Below, one piece after another: positions 17,959-26,364 of a stretch of 64,000 nucleotides of DNA. Under the pieces are notes generated by a model that ran no database searches, was not told the origin of the DNA, and saw only the letters and a program-made list of their open reading frames with translations. Origin of the DNA: CAYPIE01 sp964410665 (lineage in GTDB: Bacteria > Planctomycetota > Planctomycetia > Gemmatales > Gemmataceae). Numbering within the stretch: position 1 is the stretch's first letter; each line of letters opens with the position of its first letter. Position numbers and translations under genes: made by a program. The stretch lies in NCBI GenBank assembly GCA_964410665.1, contig CAYPIE010000011.1, forward strand, positions 35,849-99,848, in the 5' to 3' direction.

Positions 17959-19212
17959 ATGATGACCCAGCCACTGAACCGACGCACGTTTCTCAAGGCA
18001 TCCGGTGTCTCGCTGACCTTGCCACTTTTGGAGTCGATGAGCCCAGTGCTCGCGGCCAGCTCGCCGCCACCACAGCGGCTGGTCTTTCTGTGCACCACCC
18101 TTGGCCTATATCCGAAGTTGTTGTGGCCCGAGAAGCCGGGCGCGGATTACCAAGTGACTCCCTACCTCGAACTGCTCCAGGAGCATCGACAGGACTTTAC
18201 CCTGTTTTCCGGGTTGCAGCATGAGGACCAAACCGGTCGTCAACCGCACGACAGCGAGATGACCTGGCTGACTGCCGCGCGCAAGCCAGGTATGGGCGGC
18301 TTTCGCAACACGATCTCAATCGACCAGGTGGCCGCCAAACAACTCGGCGGCTTCACCCGCTATCCCTCACTCACCCTGGGCACGATGAAGGCGCAGAGCC
18401 AATCGTACACCAGCGGTGGTGTCATGATCCCGTCCCAAACCAGTCCGGCCAAGCTGTTCGCCAAGCTGTTCTTGGCAGGCAAGCCGGAAGAAGTTCGGGC
18501 CCAAAAACAACAACTTGAGGATGGCCGCAGCATTCTCGACCAGCTCGACGCACAAACCAAGGCACTACGCCGCAAGGCCAGCACGGCCGACAATCACTTG
18601 CTGGATGACTACTTCGCCTCTATCCGCAAGGCGGAAACCAACATCGCCAGGGCGCAGGGGTGGATCGACAAGCCTAAGCCCAAGGTAGCTGCCGAACCCC
18701 CGACCGATATCCCGGATCCAGCCGACCTGATCGGGCGGGCTGAGCTCCTGATCGATCTCATTCCGTTGATTCTTCAGACCGACTCGACCCGGGTGGTCAG
18801 CATGATGATCCAGGACCATTACATCGTGCCCAAGGTCGAAGGGGTCACTGGCAACCACCACAACCTATCGCACCACGGCCAGGATAAAGAGAAGATCGCC
18901 CAGCTGCAAAAGATTGAAACCGAGATCATCGGCTGCTTCGTCCGTCTGCTGGACCAGATGAAGGCAAAGACCGAGGCGGACGCGACGCTACTCGATCACA
19001 CCTCGATCCTGTTTGGGAGCAACCTGGGCAACGCCAACGCTCACCACGCGCGGAACTTGCCAATCTTCCTGGCCGGCGGGAAATTCCGGCACGGTCAGTA
19101 CGTGGCAACCAAGGAAGGCACGCCGTTGTGCAACCTGTTTGTGCGGATGCTGCATCGCTCGGGCATCGAGGCCGATGCGTTTGCTCAGAGTAATGGCGTG
19201 CTGAGCTGGTAA
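17959..19212 (+). CDS. DUF1552 family Tat-exported protein
   Basis: 417 residues from the ATG at 17959; AAAAAGG sits just upstream and the previous stop ends at 17957. A Tat signal (NRRTFLKASG, Arg8-Arg9) precedes a hydrophobic segment ending SPVLAASSPP. The core motifs are VFLCTTLGLYPKLLWP, LFSGLQHED, PHDSEMTWLTA, GNHHNLSHHGQ and ILFGSNLGNANAHH, typical of DUF1552, which has an alkaline-phosphatase/sulfatase-like fold. Tat export suggests that it folds with a cofactor before secretion. It is the partner of the upstream DUF1592 protein. Confidence 0.88.
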   Translation: MMTQPLNRRTFLKASGVSLTLPLLESMSPVLAASSPPPQRLVFLCTTLGLYPKLLWPEKPGADYQVTPYLELLQEHRQDFTLFSGLQHEDQTGRQPHDSEMTWLTAARKPGMGGFRNTISIDQVAAKQLGGFTRYPSLTLGTMKAQSQSYTSGGVMIPSQTSPAKLFAKLFLAGKPEEVRAQKQQLEDGRSILDQLDAQTKALRRKASTADNHLLDDYFASIRKAETNIARAQGWIDKPKPKVAAEPPTDIPDPADLIGRAELLIDLIPLILQTDSTRVVSMMIQDHYIVPKVEGVTGNHHNLSHHGQDKEKIAQLQKIETEIIGCFVRLLDQMKAKTEADATLLDHTSILFGSNLGNANAHHARNLPIFLAGGKFRHGQYVATKEGTPLCNLFVRMLHRSGIEADAFAQSNGVLSW

Positions 19213-19400
19213 TGCCGGGAAGCGGATCGTCCTCGCCGCGGTCGTCTGGGAGGGTGCGACCCTGTTGGAAAAACCTCGCGGTTCTGCCCCCGCGGTTGCA
19301 TATATAGAAATAGGGGGCAAGTGTACAGTTAGGTCCGGCCGATCGGACCGCTCAGAGATTCGCTTTGAGCTTCGCATGCACGGTGATTAGCGGAGATAAA

Positions 19401-19444
19401 GTGGACAGTTTGAGGACAGTTTCGGGACATTTCTGGGCGTATTG
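19401..19444 (+). repeat. 11-bp helically phased repeat (locus 1)
   Basis: Four consecutive 11-mers: GTGGACAGTTT, GAGGACAGTTT, CGGGACATTTC, TGGGCGTATTG. Each has a GGAC-like core followed by a T-run, spaced about one helical turn. The complement of the same pattern occurs at 42982-43047. It could cause DNA bending or be a multi-site operator, about 300 bp upstream of the ECF gene. Confidence 0.75.
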
Positions 19445-19545
19445 GGGGTGTGAAGGAGGTGACTCTGGAGCACCCCGAGCTGGTAGGTGTGTGCAGTAAG
19501 TTATCTCTGTCGAAGGAGTTACGCTTCGCAAACACATTCTTCAAG

Positions 19546-19576
19546 CCAGCCCCAAACCCGTCGGAGGGCTGGTTTT
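19546..19576 (+). terminator. Possible intrinsic terminator
   Basis: CCAGCCC (19546-19552) pairs with GGGCTGG (19566-19572), followed by TTTTG. The stem is short and the T-run is only four, so termination is possible rather than certain. It lies between the DUF1552 gene and the ECF gene. Confidence 0.4.
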
Positions 19577-19743
19577 GCGTTCGTCGGAGCCGGGTGTTTA
19601 TCCTATCATATTCAAGCTGAAGTTTGTGTGTCTCCGGGTACTGGAAAATTCGATAAGGCGAAACCATCATCGGGTCGTTTCAGAAAAGCGCGGACGGTCG
19701 CAGGTTCCCTGTCCAAATCGGTGCCGAGCGGCGGACTTAAGGT

Positions 19744-20265
19744 ATGGACCTCGATGATCGCCACGAACGTTTCACACGACTGCTGATTCAGCACGAGCCG
19801 GCGCTTATGCGGTATATCCTGGTCGCCGTCCCGCACCGGGCCGATGCCCGCGACATTATGCAGGAATGCTCGGTTGCCTTATGGCGGCGGTTTGCCGACT
19901 ACGATCCCGAGCGGCCCTTTGTGGCCTGGGCCCTGGGCTTTGTGCGGACCGAGGTTCGTCGCTTCTTGCGGAAGAGCCAGCGGCGCGCTCAGCTGACCGA
20001 GCGCGCCGCGCAATTACTCTACCAGGATGCCCAGGAGCAGGTCAGCGAACTCCACGAGCGGCAAGCCTACTTGCACCGCTGCCTGAGCCGGCTCGGGGAA
20101 CCTCAGCGGCGACTGATCGACGGCTACTACTACCAGGAGTACTCGGTGGGCGAGTTGTCCCGGCGTGACGGCCGCTCGGTCGAGGCCATTTACAAGACGC
20201 TTCAGCGTATCCGGCTCGCCTTGCACCACTGCATCGAGTCCTACCTGCGCGGGGCCGAAGCATGA
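19744..20265 (+). CDS. ECF RNA polymerase sigma factor (planctomycete type)
   Basis: 173 residues. The region 2 motif is clear (DARDIMQECSVALWRRFADYD, then RPFVAWALGFVRTEVRRFLRK), and region 4 ends with a helix-turn-helix around EYSVGELSRRDGRSVEAIYKTLQRIR. TTAAGGT precedes the ATG. The stop overlaps the start of the FecR-like gene by 4 bp, a typical translational coupling of a sigma factor and its regulator. It likely directs transcription of its own operon (19744-29833). Confidence 0.9.
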   Translation: MDLDDRHERFTRLLIQHEPALMRYILVAVPHRADARDIMQECSVALWRRFADYDPERPFVAWALGFVRTEVRRFLRKSQRRAQLTERAAQLLYQDAQEQVSELHERQAYLHRCLSRLGEPQRRLIDGYYYQEYSVGELSRRDGRSVEAIYKTLQRIRLALHHCIESYLRGAEA

Positions 20266-21650
20266 GCGAGAACGACTCGGTGAGGCAGATCCAACGACAC
20301 CTGGACGGCATCGCTACGCCCGAGGAGGTGGCGGCACTGTCCGGACAGCTGGAGTCCGATTCCGAGACGCGGCGTCTCTACCTACGGTTGGCCGGTATCC
20401 ACGCAGCACTGTCCGCGAATGGAGTTGAGGACGCCGAGTCCGAGCTGGACGGGGCTGATTCCGTCCGTATAGCACCCTCATTGCCCGGGAACGCGAAAGC
20501 TCGGGGCACACCCTGGTGGTGGCTAGCGGGCGAGGTCGCTGCGCTGGTGCTGCTGATCGTGGGCCTGTTCGTGTTCCTGCCGCCTGACCCGGAGATTGTC
20601 ACCGTGGTCCGGACGGAGGGCTCGGTCCGCTGGACCGGCGACGGCGGCCAGGTCGACCGACACCTGGCCGCGGGGAGGAAGCTGCACGGCGGGACGTTGG
20701 AGTGCTTGACCCTAGATGCCTCGGTAAAGCTCCGCTTTCGCGACGGATCCACGGCCACGCTGTCAGGGATATCGGCGCTGACCATCTCCGATCGCGAGCA
20801 GAAGGAGTGGCACCTGAGGCAAGGCAGCCTGACGGCTTCGGTCCCGCCGCAGCCCGCGGGCAAGCCGCTGCGGGTGTACACCCCCGCGGCTACCCTGGAG
20901 GTGCTCGGCACGCAGTTCGATGTCACGGCCGAAGCCGCTCGCACTGTGCTGACCGTCCGTGAGGGCCGCGTTCGCCTCGAACAGTTGACCGACCACCACA
21001 TCGTCGAGGTACCCGCCGGGCACCGCACGGTGGCCTCGGTGGAGGGCCGCGACGCCCTCCAGGTGATCCCCTTGCTGCGAGCGACTCGCGTCTGGCGGGC
21101 GGACCTGCAGAAAGATGTCGATTCCGGGGAATGGTACTCGGCCATGGTGGCCTGCCGCTTGCAGCTCAGCAGTGCCGTCGACCGTGGGGAGATCACACCG
21201 GAGGATGCCCGGCGCCGCTTTTTTGCCGAATTCCCGAATCCGCGGGAGGACGTTGGGAGTGTTCGGGCGGAGCCGGCTCGCGTCGGCCCGAGTGGCGGGG
21301 TGAATTACCTGGTCGGGCTAGACGTGGCCCGGCGGGCGGCTGGCCCGGTGGCCTTCACCCGCGGCAGCCGCTTCCGCGTCCGCGGCAAGGTCCGTGTCGC
21401 GGCTGAGATCCTGGTCGGCTTTACCGCGGTGGACCAGGACCGCACCGAACGAAGCAAGTACGGCACGAGCCGGAAGGTTGCGCCGGGGAAGTTCGACATC
21501 GTCCTGCCGCTGGCGGCTTTCCACCTGCTCGACGGCAAGATGAAGCCCGAACCCGGCCCTGGCCTGGAGCTCCTCTACTGGTTCTGCCTGACCGAGAAAC
21601 GGGAAGCAGGTCTGGAAATCACCGCGGTCGAGCTGTTAGGCCCGGAATGA
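20262..21650 (+). CDS. FecR-like membrane anti-sigma/sensor protein
   Basis: 462 residues. The cytoplasmic N-terminus (1-80) with RQIQRHLDGIATPEEVAAL matches planctomycete anti-sigma/FecR partners. A single transmembrane helix (WWWLAGEVAALVLLIVGLF, about 87-107) leads to a periplasmic FecR domain (about 110-260) containing VRTEGSVRW, LRFRDGSTATL and LEVLGTQFDVTAE. The C-terminal 160 residues are an extra beta-rich domain, perhaps LamG-like, with no family I can name. The start overlaps the sigma gene stop. The sensor would hold the sigma factor inactive until a surface signal is received. Confidence 0.85.
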   Translation: MSENDSVRQIQRHLDGIATPEEVAALSGQLESDSETRRLYLRLAGIHAALSANGVEDAESELDGADSVRIAPSLPGNAKARGTPWWWLAGEVAALVLLIVGLFVFLPPDPEIVTVVRTEGSVRWTGDGGQVDRHLAAGRKLHGGTLECLTLDASVKLRFRDGSTATLSGISALTISDREQKEWHLRQGSLTASVPPQPAGKPLRVYTPAATLEVLGTQFDVTAEAARTVLTVREGRVRLEQLTDHHIVEVPAGHRTVASVEGRDALQVIPLLRATRVWRADLQKDVDSGEWYSAMVACRLQLSSAVDRGEITPEDARRRFFAEFPNPREDVGSVRAEPARVGPSGGVNYLVGLDVARRAAGPVAFTRGSRFRVRGKVRVAAEILVGFTAVDQDRTERSKYGTSRKVAPGKFDIVLPLAAFHLLDGKMKPEPGPGLELLYWFCLTEKREAGLEITAVELLGPE

Positions 21651-21738
21651 GCGGTACCCTCCGAAGTACCGGATAACCCACGACCGAGCCCGGCGCGGCG
21701 GAGCGTGCCGGCCTGATGACATCGAAGAGGTTCGCGTA

Positions 21739-22731
21739 ATGAAAGCATGGATTCTGACGCTGACGATCATGGTCGCCTGGTCGGGAGGCATCCCTGCCCA
21801 GGAGCGACGCAACGAGGGCGAGCTGGAGAAACGCTATGAGCAGATGCTCAAGGAAAGCCCGCGGCTCCGCCAGGCCATTGAGAGCGGCCGCGTGACCAAG
21901 GAGCAGATCCTCGAACGCCTGAGGGGTGACCGGGGCGAGCGGAATGAGCGTCGCGGTGACCGCCCCGACCCGCGGGCCGCGCTGCGTAAGAAACTCGGGG
22001 AACTGGTCGAAGCCGGCAAGCTAACCCGCGAAGAAGCCGGCGGACTCTTTCGGATCGCATTCCCCGAAGGTGGCCGTGCGATGTCCGCCGAGCGGCGCCG
22101 TGACTACCGCAATCGGCGACGCATGGAAGTCAAGGATCCGAAGGAGTTCGGCAAGAATCAGGAGAAGCCGGTCTTCTCCGGCCCGCAGCCCGGCGAGAAG
22201 CTGCCGACGCTCAAGGCGATCGGCCTGTCCGGCGACCTCAATGGCAAGCAGGTCGACCCGGTGGCCCTGGCCGAGGGCAAGCCACAACTCCTGCTCATCA
22301 TGAACAGCGAGGGCGTCGGTGTCCGTGGCGCGTTCGGCCTCGCCGAGGTGGTCAACAACCTCTCCCGCAAGGCCGAGACGGATCTGCACACCTCGATCGT
22401 CTTCCTCGGCGATGACCAGAACGCCATACGCGCCTTCACCGGCCGGCTCAACGACGCCCTCCAGAACCGCTTTGACCTGATCGCCCTCTCCCCGGATGGC
22501 CGCGACGGACCTGGCAACTACGGCTTGAACCGCAACGTGGCCCAGACGATCATCTTCGCCAAGGGTGGCAAAGTCATGTACAACTTCGTCTTTCCGCAGG
22601 GGATGCTCTTGCCCGACCCGCACGTGCTCGGCGCCCTGGCCGAGGCTGTCGGCAAAGACCGGGACACGGTTGCTGGCTGGCTGAATGAGATGACCGACGA
22701 ACGTGGGCGCATGCGGCGTGAACGGGACTGA
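21739..22731 (+). CDS. Secreted redoxin-like protein without catalytic cysteines
   Basis: 330 residues with a signal peptide (about 1-20). A charged helical region (30-130, many Arg/Glu) is followed by a redoxin-like domain (about 140-300) with GEKLPTLKAIGL, GKPQLLLIMNSEG, TSIVFLGDDQ, YGLNRNVAQTIIFAKGGKV and a tail PDPHVLGALAEAV. The position where TlpA/AhpC proteins carry the active cysteine has no Cys, so it is probably a structural or binding member. The same domain, with a closely similar tail, forms the C-terminus of the cytochrome gene at 23095. Cotranscription with the ECF/FecR pair is likely. Confidence 0.7.
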   Translation: MKAWILTLTIMVAWSGGIPAQERRNEGELEKRYEQMLKESPRLRQAIESGRVTKEQILERLRGDRGERNERRGDRPDPRAALRKKLGELVEAGKLTREEAGGLFRIAFPEGGRAMSAERRRDYRNRRRMEVKDPKEFGKNQEKPVFSGPQPGEKLPTLKAIGLSGDLNGKQVDPVALAEGKPQLLLIMNSEGVGVRGAFGLAEVVNNLSRKAETDLHTSIVFLGDDQNAIRAFTGRLNDALQNRFDLIALSPDGRDGPGNYGLNRNVAQTIIFAKGGKVMYNFVFPQGMLLPDPHVLGALAEAVGKDRDTVAGWLNEMTDERGRMRRERD

Positions 22732-22808
22732 CCACACGATGCTGTCGCAGGCACGTATCACGTGCCTGCGACACACGGCCAACGAAACGCTAAAGTACGG
22801 GGTTTTCC

Positions 22809-23006
22809 ATGCGGGTACTGATCATCGCCCTGGTGGCCGCAGCCCTCGGCTCGGGTAGGAACTTCGCCTTCGTGCAGCCGGTGTTCTCGCCGGACCCGCA
22901 CGTGCTGGGAGCCTTGGCCGAGGTGCTGGGCGAGGACCGCGACACGCTGGCGGGTTGGCTCAACCAGGCCACCGCCGACCGCGGCCGGATGATGCGAAAG
23001 CGTTAA
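22809..23006 (+). CDS. Short ORF fusing a signal peptide to the duplicated tail of the cytochrome-redoxin protein
   Basis: 65 residues: a hydrophobic signal segment MRVLIIALVAAALGSG directly joined to RNFAFVQPVFSPDPHVLGAL and the rest of the tail of the 23095 gene product. Bases 22858-22953 are identical to 24845-24940, and 112 of the first 113 match. The core of the redoxin domain is missing. It looks like a deletion derivative of a third paralogue, or a recent duplication joined to another start. Whether it is translated is unknown; no strong ribosome site is seen. Confidence 0.55.
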   Translation: MRVLIIALVAAALGSGRNFAFVQPVFSPDPHVLGALAEVLGEDRDTLAGWLNQATADRGRMMRKR

Positions 23007-23094
23007 TGACCCGCGGTGCCGGGGAGTGGCCACGGCTGGCTTTCCCGGGTATCGCCGTGATAGCAGAGTTGGGATGATTCGAGGTTAGCAAGTA

Positions 23095-24996
23095 ATGAAA
23101 TGGATCAAGAACCCTAAGGTTCTCGGGCCGGCCATCGCTGCGGCGGTGCTCGGTATGCTGGCCGGCTGGGGCGGCGACCCGAAGGCGAACCCATCGGCAC
23201 CACCGGAACCCTCGTCCGGTACCGATGCGAACTTTGTGTCCACGACCAGTGTGCGTTTCCGAGACAAGGACGACCACAAATCCCATCACTTCCCGGACAC
23301 CGCCTTCGCGTACGCCAAGATGGTCGAGCCCGAACTGGGCGTCCCGCCAAGGGTCGACCTCGGCAAGTCTGTCGAGATTCCGCTTTATGTCGACGGCGTG
23401 CAGACCTACGGGAACCTCGGGGTGTCCTGCGATAACCCAACACGGCTCGGCAAGAATACGATATCCGGGTCAACGCTACAGAGGTACGAAGGCAGGACCG
23501 CGGACGGCAAACCTCTGCCGCACGTGGTCTGGGTGAGCTTCGGCCGCAACTCGAGTGAGAGCCACAAGCATGCGTTTGGCTCGGTACAATTGATCGGCTA
23601 CAACAAGAAGACCGGCGCGACCGCGTTCTTTGAAAGCAGCGACAAGATCGACCCGTGGGTCACGCTCGACAAGCACACCCTCCGCATGCGGGGCGTCATG
23701 CCCTGGATCGACGATCCCGAGGAATTTAACCGGGCCTATGTCCCTCCTGGACACGTTCAATGTGTCGAGTGCCATCAGGCAGACCCCTTCATCACCAACA
23801 CCTTTATCAACGCCGCCAAGATCCCCGGCACCCAGGAGAACGTCGTCCCCATCCTTGACCGGGACTCCCCCTACTACGTCATCGGTGGTAAGAACTGGGA
23901 CATGCGGACGATTCACATCGAAGGCAACGCCTGCTTCGACTGCCACCGCGTCGGCATGAGCACTCTGAACTTGTTCGTACAGAACGGTTGGGATCCCAAC
24001 CAGCACATGCCCCCGCACGACCCAGGCAGCCTGGCCAAGGACCTCCGCGTGTTGCTGGACGTCTGGAAGAAGGGGCCCGAGAACGTGCCGAGCGCCCAAT
24101 GGATCATCCCGCCGGCCCGTGGCAAAGGTCGCCAGGTGGTGGGAGAGGACTACCCGTACAAGGCAAGCTTCAACCAGCCACGCGGCAAGGGTATCGCGCG
24201 TTCGGACAAGTTCCCTAAGACCGACAAGGACGAGGCCGACTGGGATCGGGCGTACGAGCAGCTGCTCAAGGCCCGTCCGGACATCCGCCGCAAGGTCGAG
24301 AGTGGCGGGGCCACCAAGCAGGACGTGATCCGCTGGATGAAGTCTGGCGGCGACAAGCCGAAGCAGAAGAAACGCTACCCTAACAAGAAGGTCGAGGTCA
24401 AGGACCCCGCGGGGTTCAACCGCGGCCGCGCTGACGTCGTCTACTCCGGCCCACAGCGGGGCGAGCAACTCCGTCCCTTTCAGGTCGTCGAGCTGGTCGG
24501 GCCCCGCAAGGGCCGTACGTACGACCCGGTGGTCTCGGCCGGGGGTAAGCCCCAGGTGCTGATCTTCTTGGACGACTCCGAGGTGACGATCAAGGGGCTG
24601 TACTTCTTGGGCATGGCGCTGGATCGGGTGGTGACGCGGAGCGACGGCGGCCTGGACGTGACGGTGGTGTTCCTGGGTGAGGATGTGTCCGGATTCGAGC
24701 CGGAGAAGTTCGGCTACATCGAAAGTGCCGGGAAGGCGTTGCGGATGACACACACGCGGGACGGGCGGGAGGGGCCGGGCGCCTACGGGTTGAACCGCAA
24801 GGTGGCGATGACGGTGGTGGTGGCCAAAGACGGGAAGGTGCTGCGGAACTTCGCCTTCGTGCAGCCGGTGTTCTCGCCGGACCCGCACGTGCTGGGAGCC
24901 TTGGCCGAGGTGCTGGGCGAGGACCGCGACACGCTGGCGGATTGGCTCAACCAGGCCCCCGCTGACCGCAGCCAGATGAAGCGTCCGAACAAATAA
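23095..24996 (+). CDS. Extracytoplasmic di-haem cytochrome fused to a redoxin-like domain
   Basis: 633 residues. The N-terminus has an uncleaved-looking hydrophobic helix (about 9-25). The central part carries CVECH (Cys223-His227) and CFDCH (Cys280-His284), two c-type haem sites, with further His residues that could be axial ligands. From about 430 onward the sequence matches the redoxin-like protein encoded at 21739 (VEVKDPAGF, VYSGPQRGEQL, YGLNRKVAMTVVVAKDGKV, PDPHVLGALAEVLG). The helical linker at 375-425 also matches (ARPDIRRKVESGGATKQDVI). Fusion of a cytochrome to the domain of its neighbour suggests that both act in one complex. The electron partner is unknown. Confidence 0.8.
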   Translation: MKWIKNPKVLGPAIAAAVLGMLAGWGGDPKANPSAPPEPSSGTDANFVSTTSVRFRDKDDHKSHHFPDTAFAYAKMVEPELGVPPRVDLGKSVEIPLYVDGVQTYGNLGVSCDNPTRLGKNTISGSTLQRYEGRTADGKPLPHVVWVSFGRNSSESHKHAFGSVQLIGYNKKTGATAFFESSDKIDPWVTLDKHTLRMRGVMPWIDDPEEFNRAYVPPGHVQCVECHQADPFITNTFINAAKIPGTQENVVPILDRDSPYYVIGGKNWDMRTIHIEGNACFDCHRVGMSTLNLFVQNGWDPNQHMPPHDPGSLAKDLRVLLDVWKKGPENVPSAQWIIPPARGKGRQVVGEDYPYKASFNQPRGKGIARSDKFPKTDKDEADWDRAYEQLLKARPDIRRKVESGGATKQDVIRWMKSGGDKPKQKKRYPNKKVEVKDPAGFNRGRADVVYSGPQRGEQLRPFQVVELVGPRKGRTYDPVVSAGGKPQVLIFLDDSEVTIKGLYFLGMALDRVVTRSDGGLDVTVVFLGEDVSGFEPEKFGYIESAGKALRMTHTRDGREGPGAYGLNRKVAMTVVVAKDGKVLRNFAFVQPVFSPDPHVLGALAEVLGEDRDTLADWLNQAPADRSQMKRPNK

Positions 24997-25031
24997 CCGT
25001 AAGCTTCCTCCAGGAAAGGAAAACCATACCC

Positions 25032-26345
25032 ATGAGCACGAAACGATGTGACGGTGTCAATCGCCGCGATTTCGTCCGCGTCGGCGGCCTGACCGCCTTC
25101 GGCCTGAGCTTAGCCCCGTGGCTGCAACTCCGAGCCGCTTCCGCCGGGGCCGCCAAGGCCAAGTCCTGCATCTTGATCTGGCTCGATGGGGGCCCAAGCC
25201 ACCTGGAGACCTTCGACCCGAAACCGGACGCTCCCGAGGAAGTCCGTGGTCCCCTGAGCACCATCCCGACCAAGGTGGCTGGTCTGCGGGTCAGCGAGTG
25301 CCTTGAGCAAACCGCCCAGATCATGGACAAGCTGGCGGTCGTCCGATCAATGACCTCGCCGCTGGGCGAACACTCCTTCGGCACTCACTACCTGATGACC
25401 GGGTACAAGCCGTCGCCCGCCCTGGAGTACCCGACCCTGGGTGCTACTGTCGCCCAGCTCCGTGGCCAGAACGGCGTGTTGCCGTCGAACATGGCGGTCC
25501 CCCAGTTCTCCGGCAACGTCTCCGGCAACGGCTTCCTGCCCGGCTCGACCCGGCCGTTCACGGTCACCGGCAACGCCGGTAGCGGCCGATTCCGGGTTCG
25601 TGACCTCGACTTCTACCGGGGCCTTGACCTGGATCGCCTGGGGCGCCGCCGCAAGTTCGTCGATGCCTTAGACCAGTTCAGCCGTGCCAAGGACGCAGGC
25701 GCCGGCACCAACGGTGACCTCGATCTGGAGCGGGCCTACAACCTGATCGCCTCCCCGGCCGCCAAACGCGCCTTCGACCTATCCGATGAGCCGGCGAAGT
25801 TGCGGCAACGCTACGGCTTCGGCAACAATCTGGGCCAGAGTTGCCTGCTGGCCCGGCGGCTTGTCGAGCGGGGTGTTCCCTTCGTCACGGTGCATAGCTC
25901 TGGTTGGGACACCCACGCCGACGTGGTCAAGCTCAAGGAGCGTTACCCCACCGACAAGAATGCCATGCTGCCGTCGCTCGACCGGGCCTTGAGCGGTCTA
26001 ATCAATGACTTGTCTGACCGGAGCCTGCTGGGCGAGACCCTGGTCATCGTCATGGGCGAGTTCGGCCGCACGCCTAAGATCAATGCCAACGGCGGCCGGG
26101 ATCACTGGCCTAACGTCTTCAGCGTCGCCCTGGCCGGCAGCGGTGTCCGCGGCGGCCAAGTAGTGGGCCAGAGCGATTCGGTCGCCGAGTACCCCAAGGA
26201 CAACCCGGTGACTCCGGCCGACCTGACAGCGACCATTTACACCTTGCTAGGCATCGACCCGGGACTCGAATTGCACACCCCCGACGGCCGCCCGGTCCGG
26301 GTCGCACCTGACGGATCCAAGGTCGTCCAGGAACTTCTTGGTTAG
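25032..26345 (+). CDS. DUF1501 family Tat-exported protein
   Basis: 437 residues. The Tat signal NRRDFVRVGG (Arg11-Arg12) is followed by a hydrophobic stretch ending QLRAASAG. The DUF1501 core is complete: ILIWLDGGPSHLETFDPKP, VRSMTSPLGEHSFGTHYLM, VTVHSSGWDTHADV, VIVMGEFGRTPKIN and GRDHWPNVFSVALAGSGV. These give the metal-site residues of the alkaline-phosphatase/sulfatase-like fold. AGGAAAGGAAAACC lies upstream of the ATG. DUF1501 proteins are paired with DUF1549/1553 proteins in planctomycetes; that partner starts 20 bp downstream. Confidence 0.9.
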   Translation: MSTKRCDGVNRRDFVRVGGLTAFGLSLAPWLQLRAASAGAAKAKSCILIWLDGGPSHLETFDPKPDAPEEVRGPLSTIPTKVAGLRVSECLEQTAQIMDKLAVVRSMTSPLGEHSFGTHYLMTGYKPSPALEYPTLGATVAQLRGQNGVLPSNMAVPQFSGNVSGNGFLPGSTRPFTVTGNAGSGRFRVRDLDFYRGLDLDRLGRRRKFVDALDQFSRAKDAGAGTNGDLDLERAYNLIASPAAKRAFDLSDEPAKLRQRYGFGNNLGQSCLLARRLVERGVPFVTVHSSGWDTHADVVKLKERYPTDKNAMLPSLDRALSGLINDLSDRSLLGETLVIVMGEFGRTPKINANGGRDHWPNVFSVALAGSGVRGGQVVGQSDSVAEYPKDNPVTPADLTATIYTLLGIDPGLELHTPDGRPVRVAPDGSKVVQELLG

Positions 26346-26364
26346 TAAGAACGGAACGTCGACC

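Larger units (their letters stand above)
19213..19743. other. Intergenic region with phased repeats and a hairpin
   Basis: No gene is supported here; short frames on both strands show no protein-like features. It holds an 11-bp phased repeat (19401-19444) and a terminator-like hairpin (19546-19576). It separates the DUF1552 operon from the ECF-led operon and probably contains the ECF gene promoter, but no clear -35/-10 pair is visible. Confidence 0.55.

Noticed and set aside
23476..24888. 470-codon open frame antisense to the cytochrome gene
   Set aside because: It is the mirror of a high-GC gene whose third positions leave the opposite frame open; it has no ribosome site or recognisable domain, and the plus-strand gene has clear haem and redoxin motifs.
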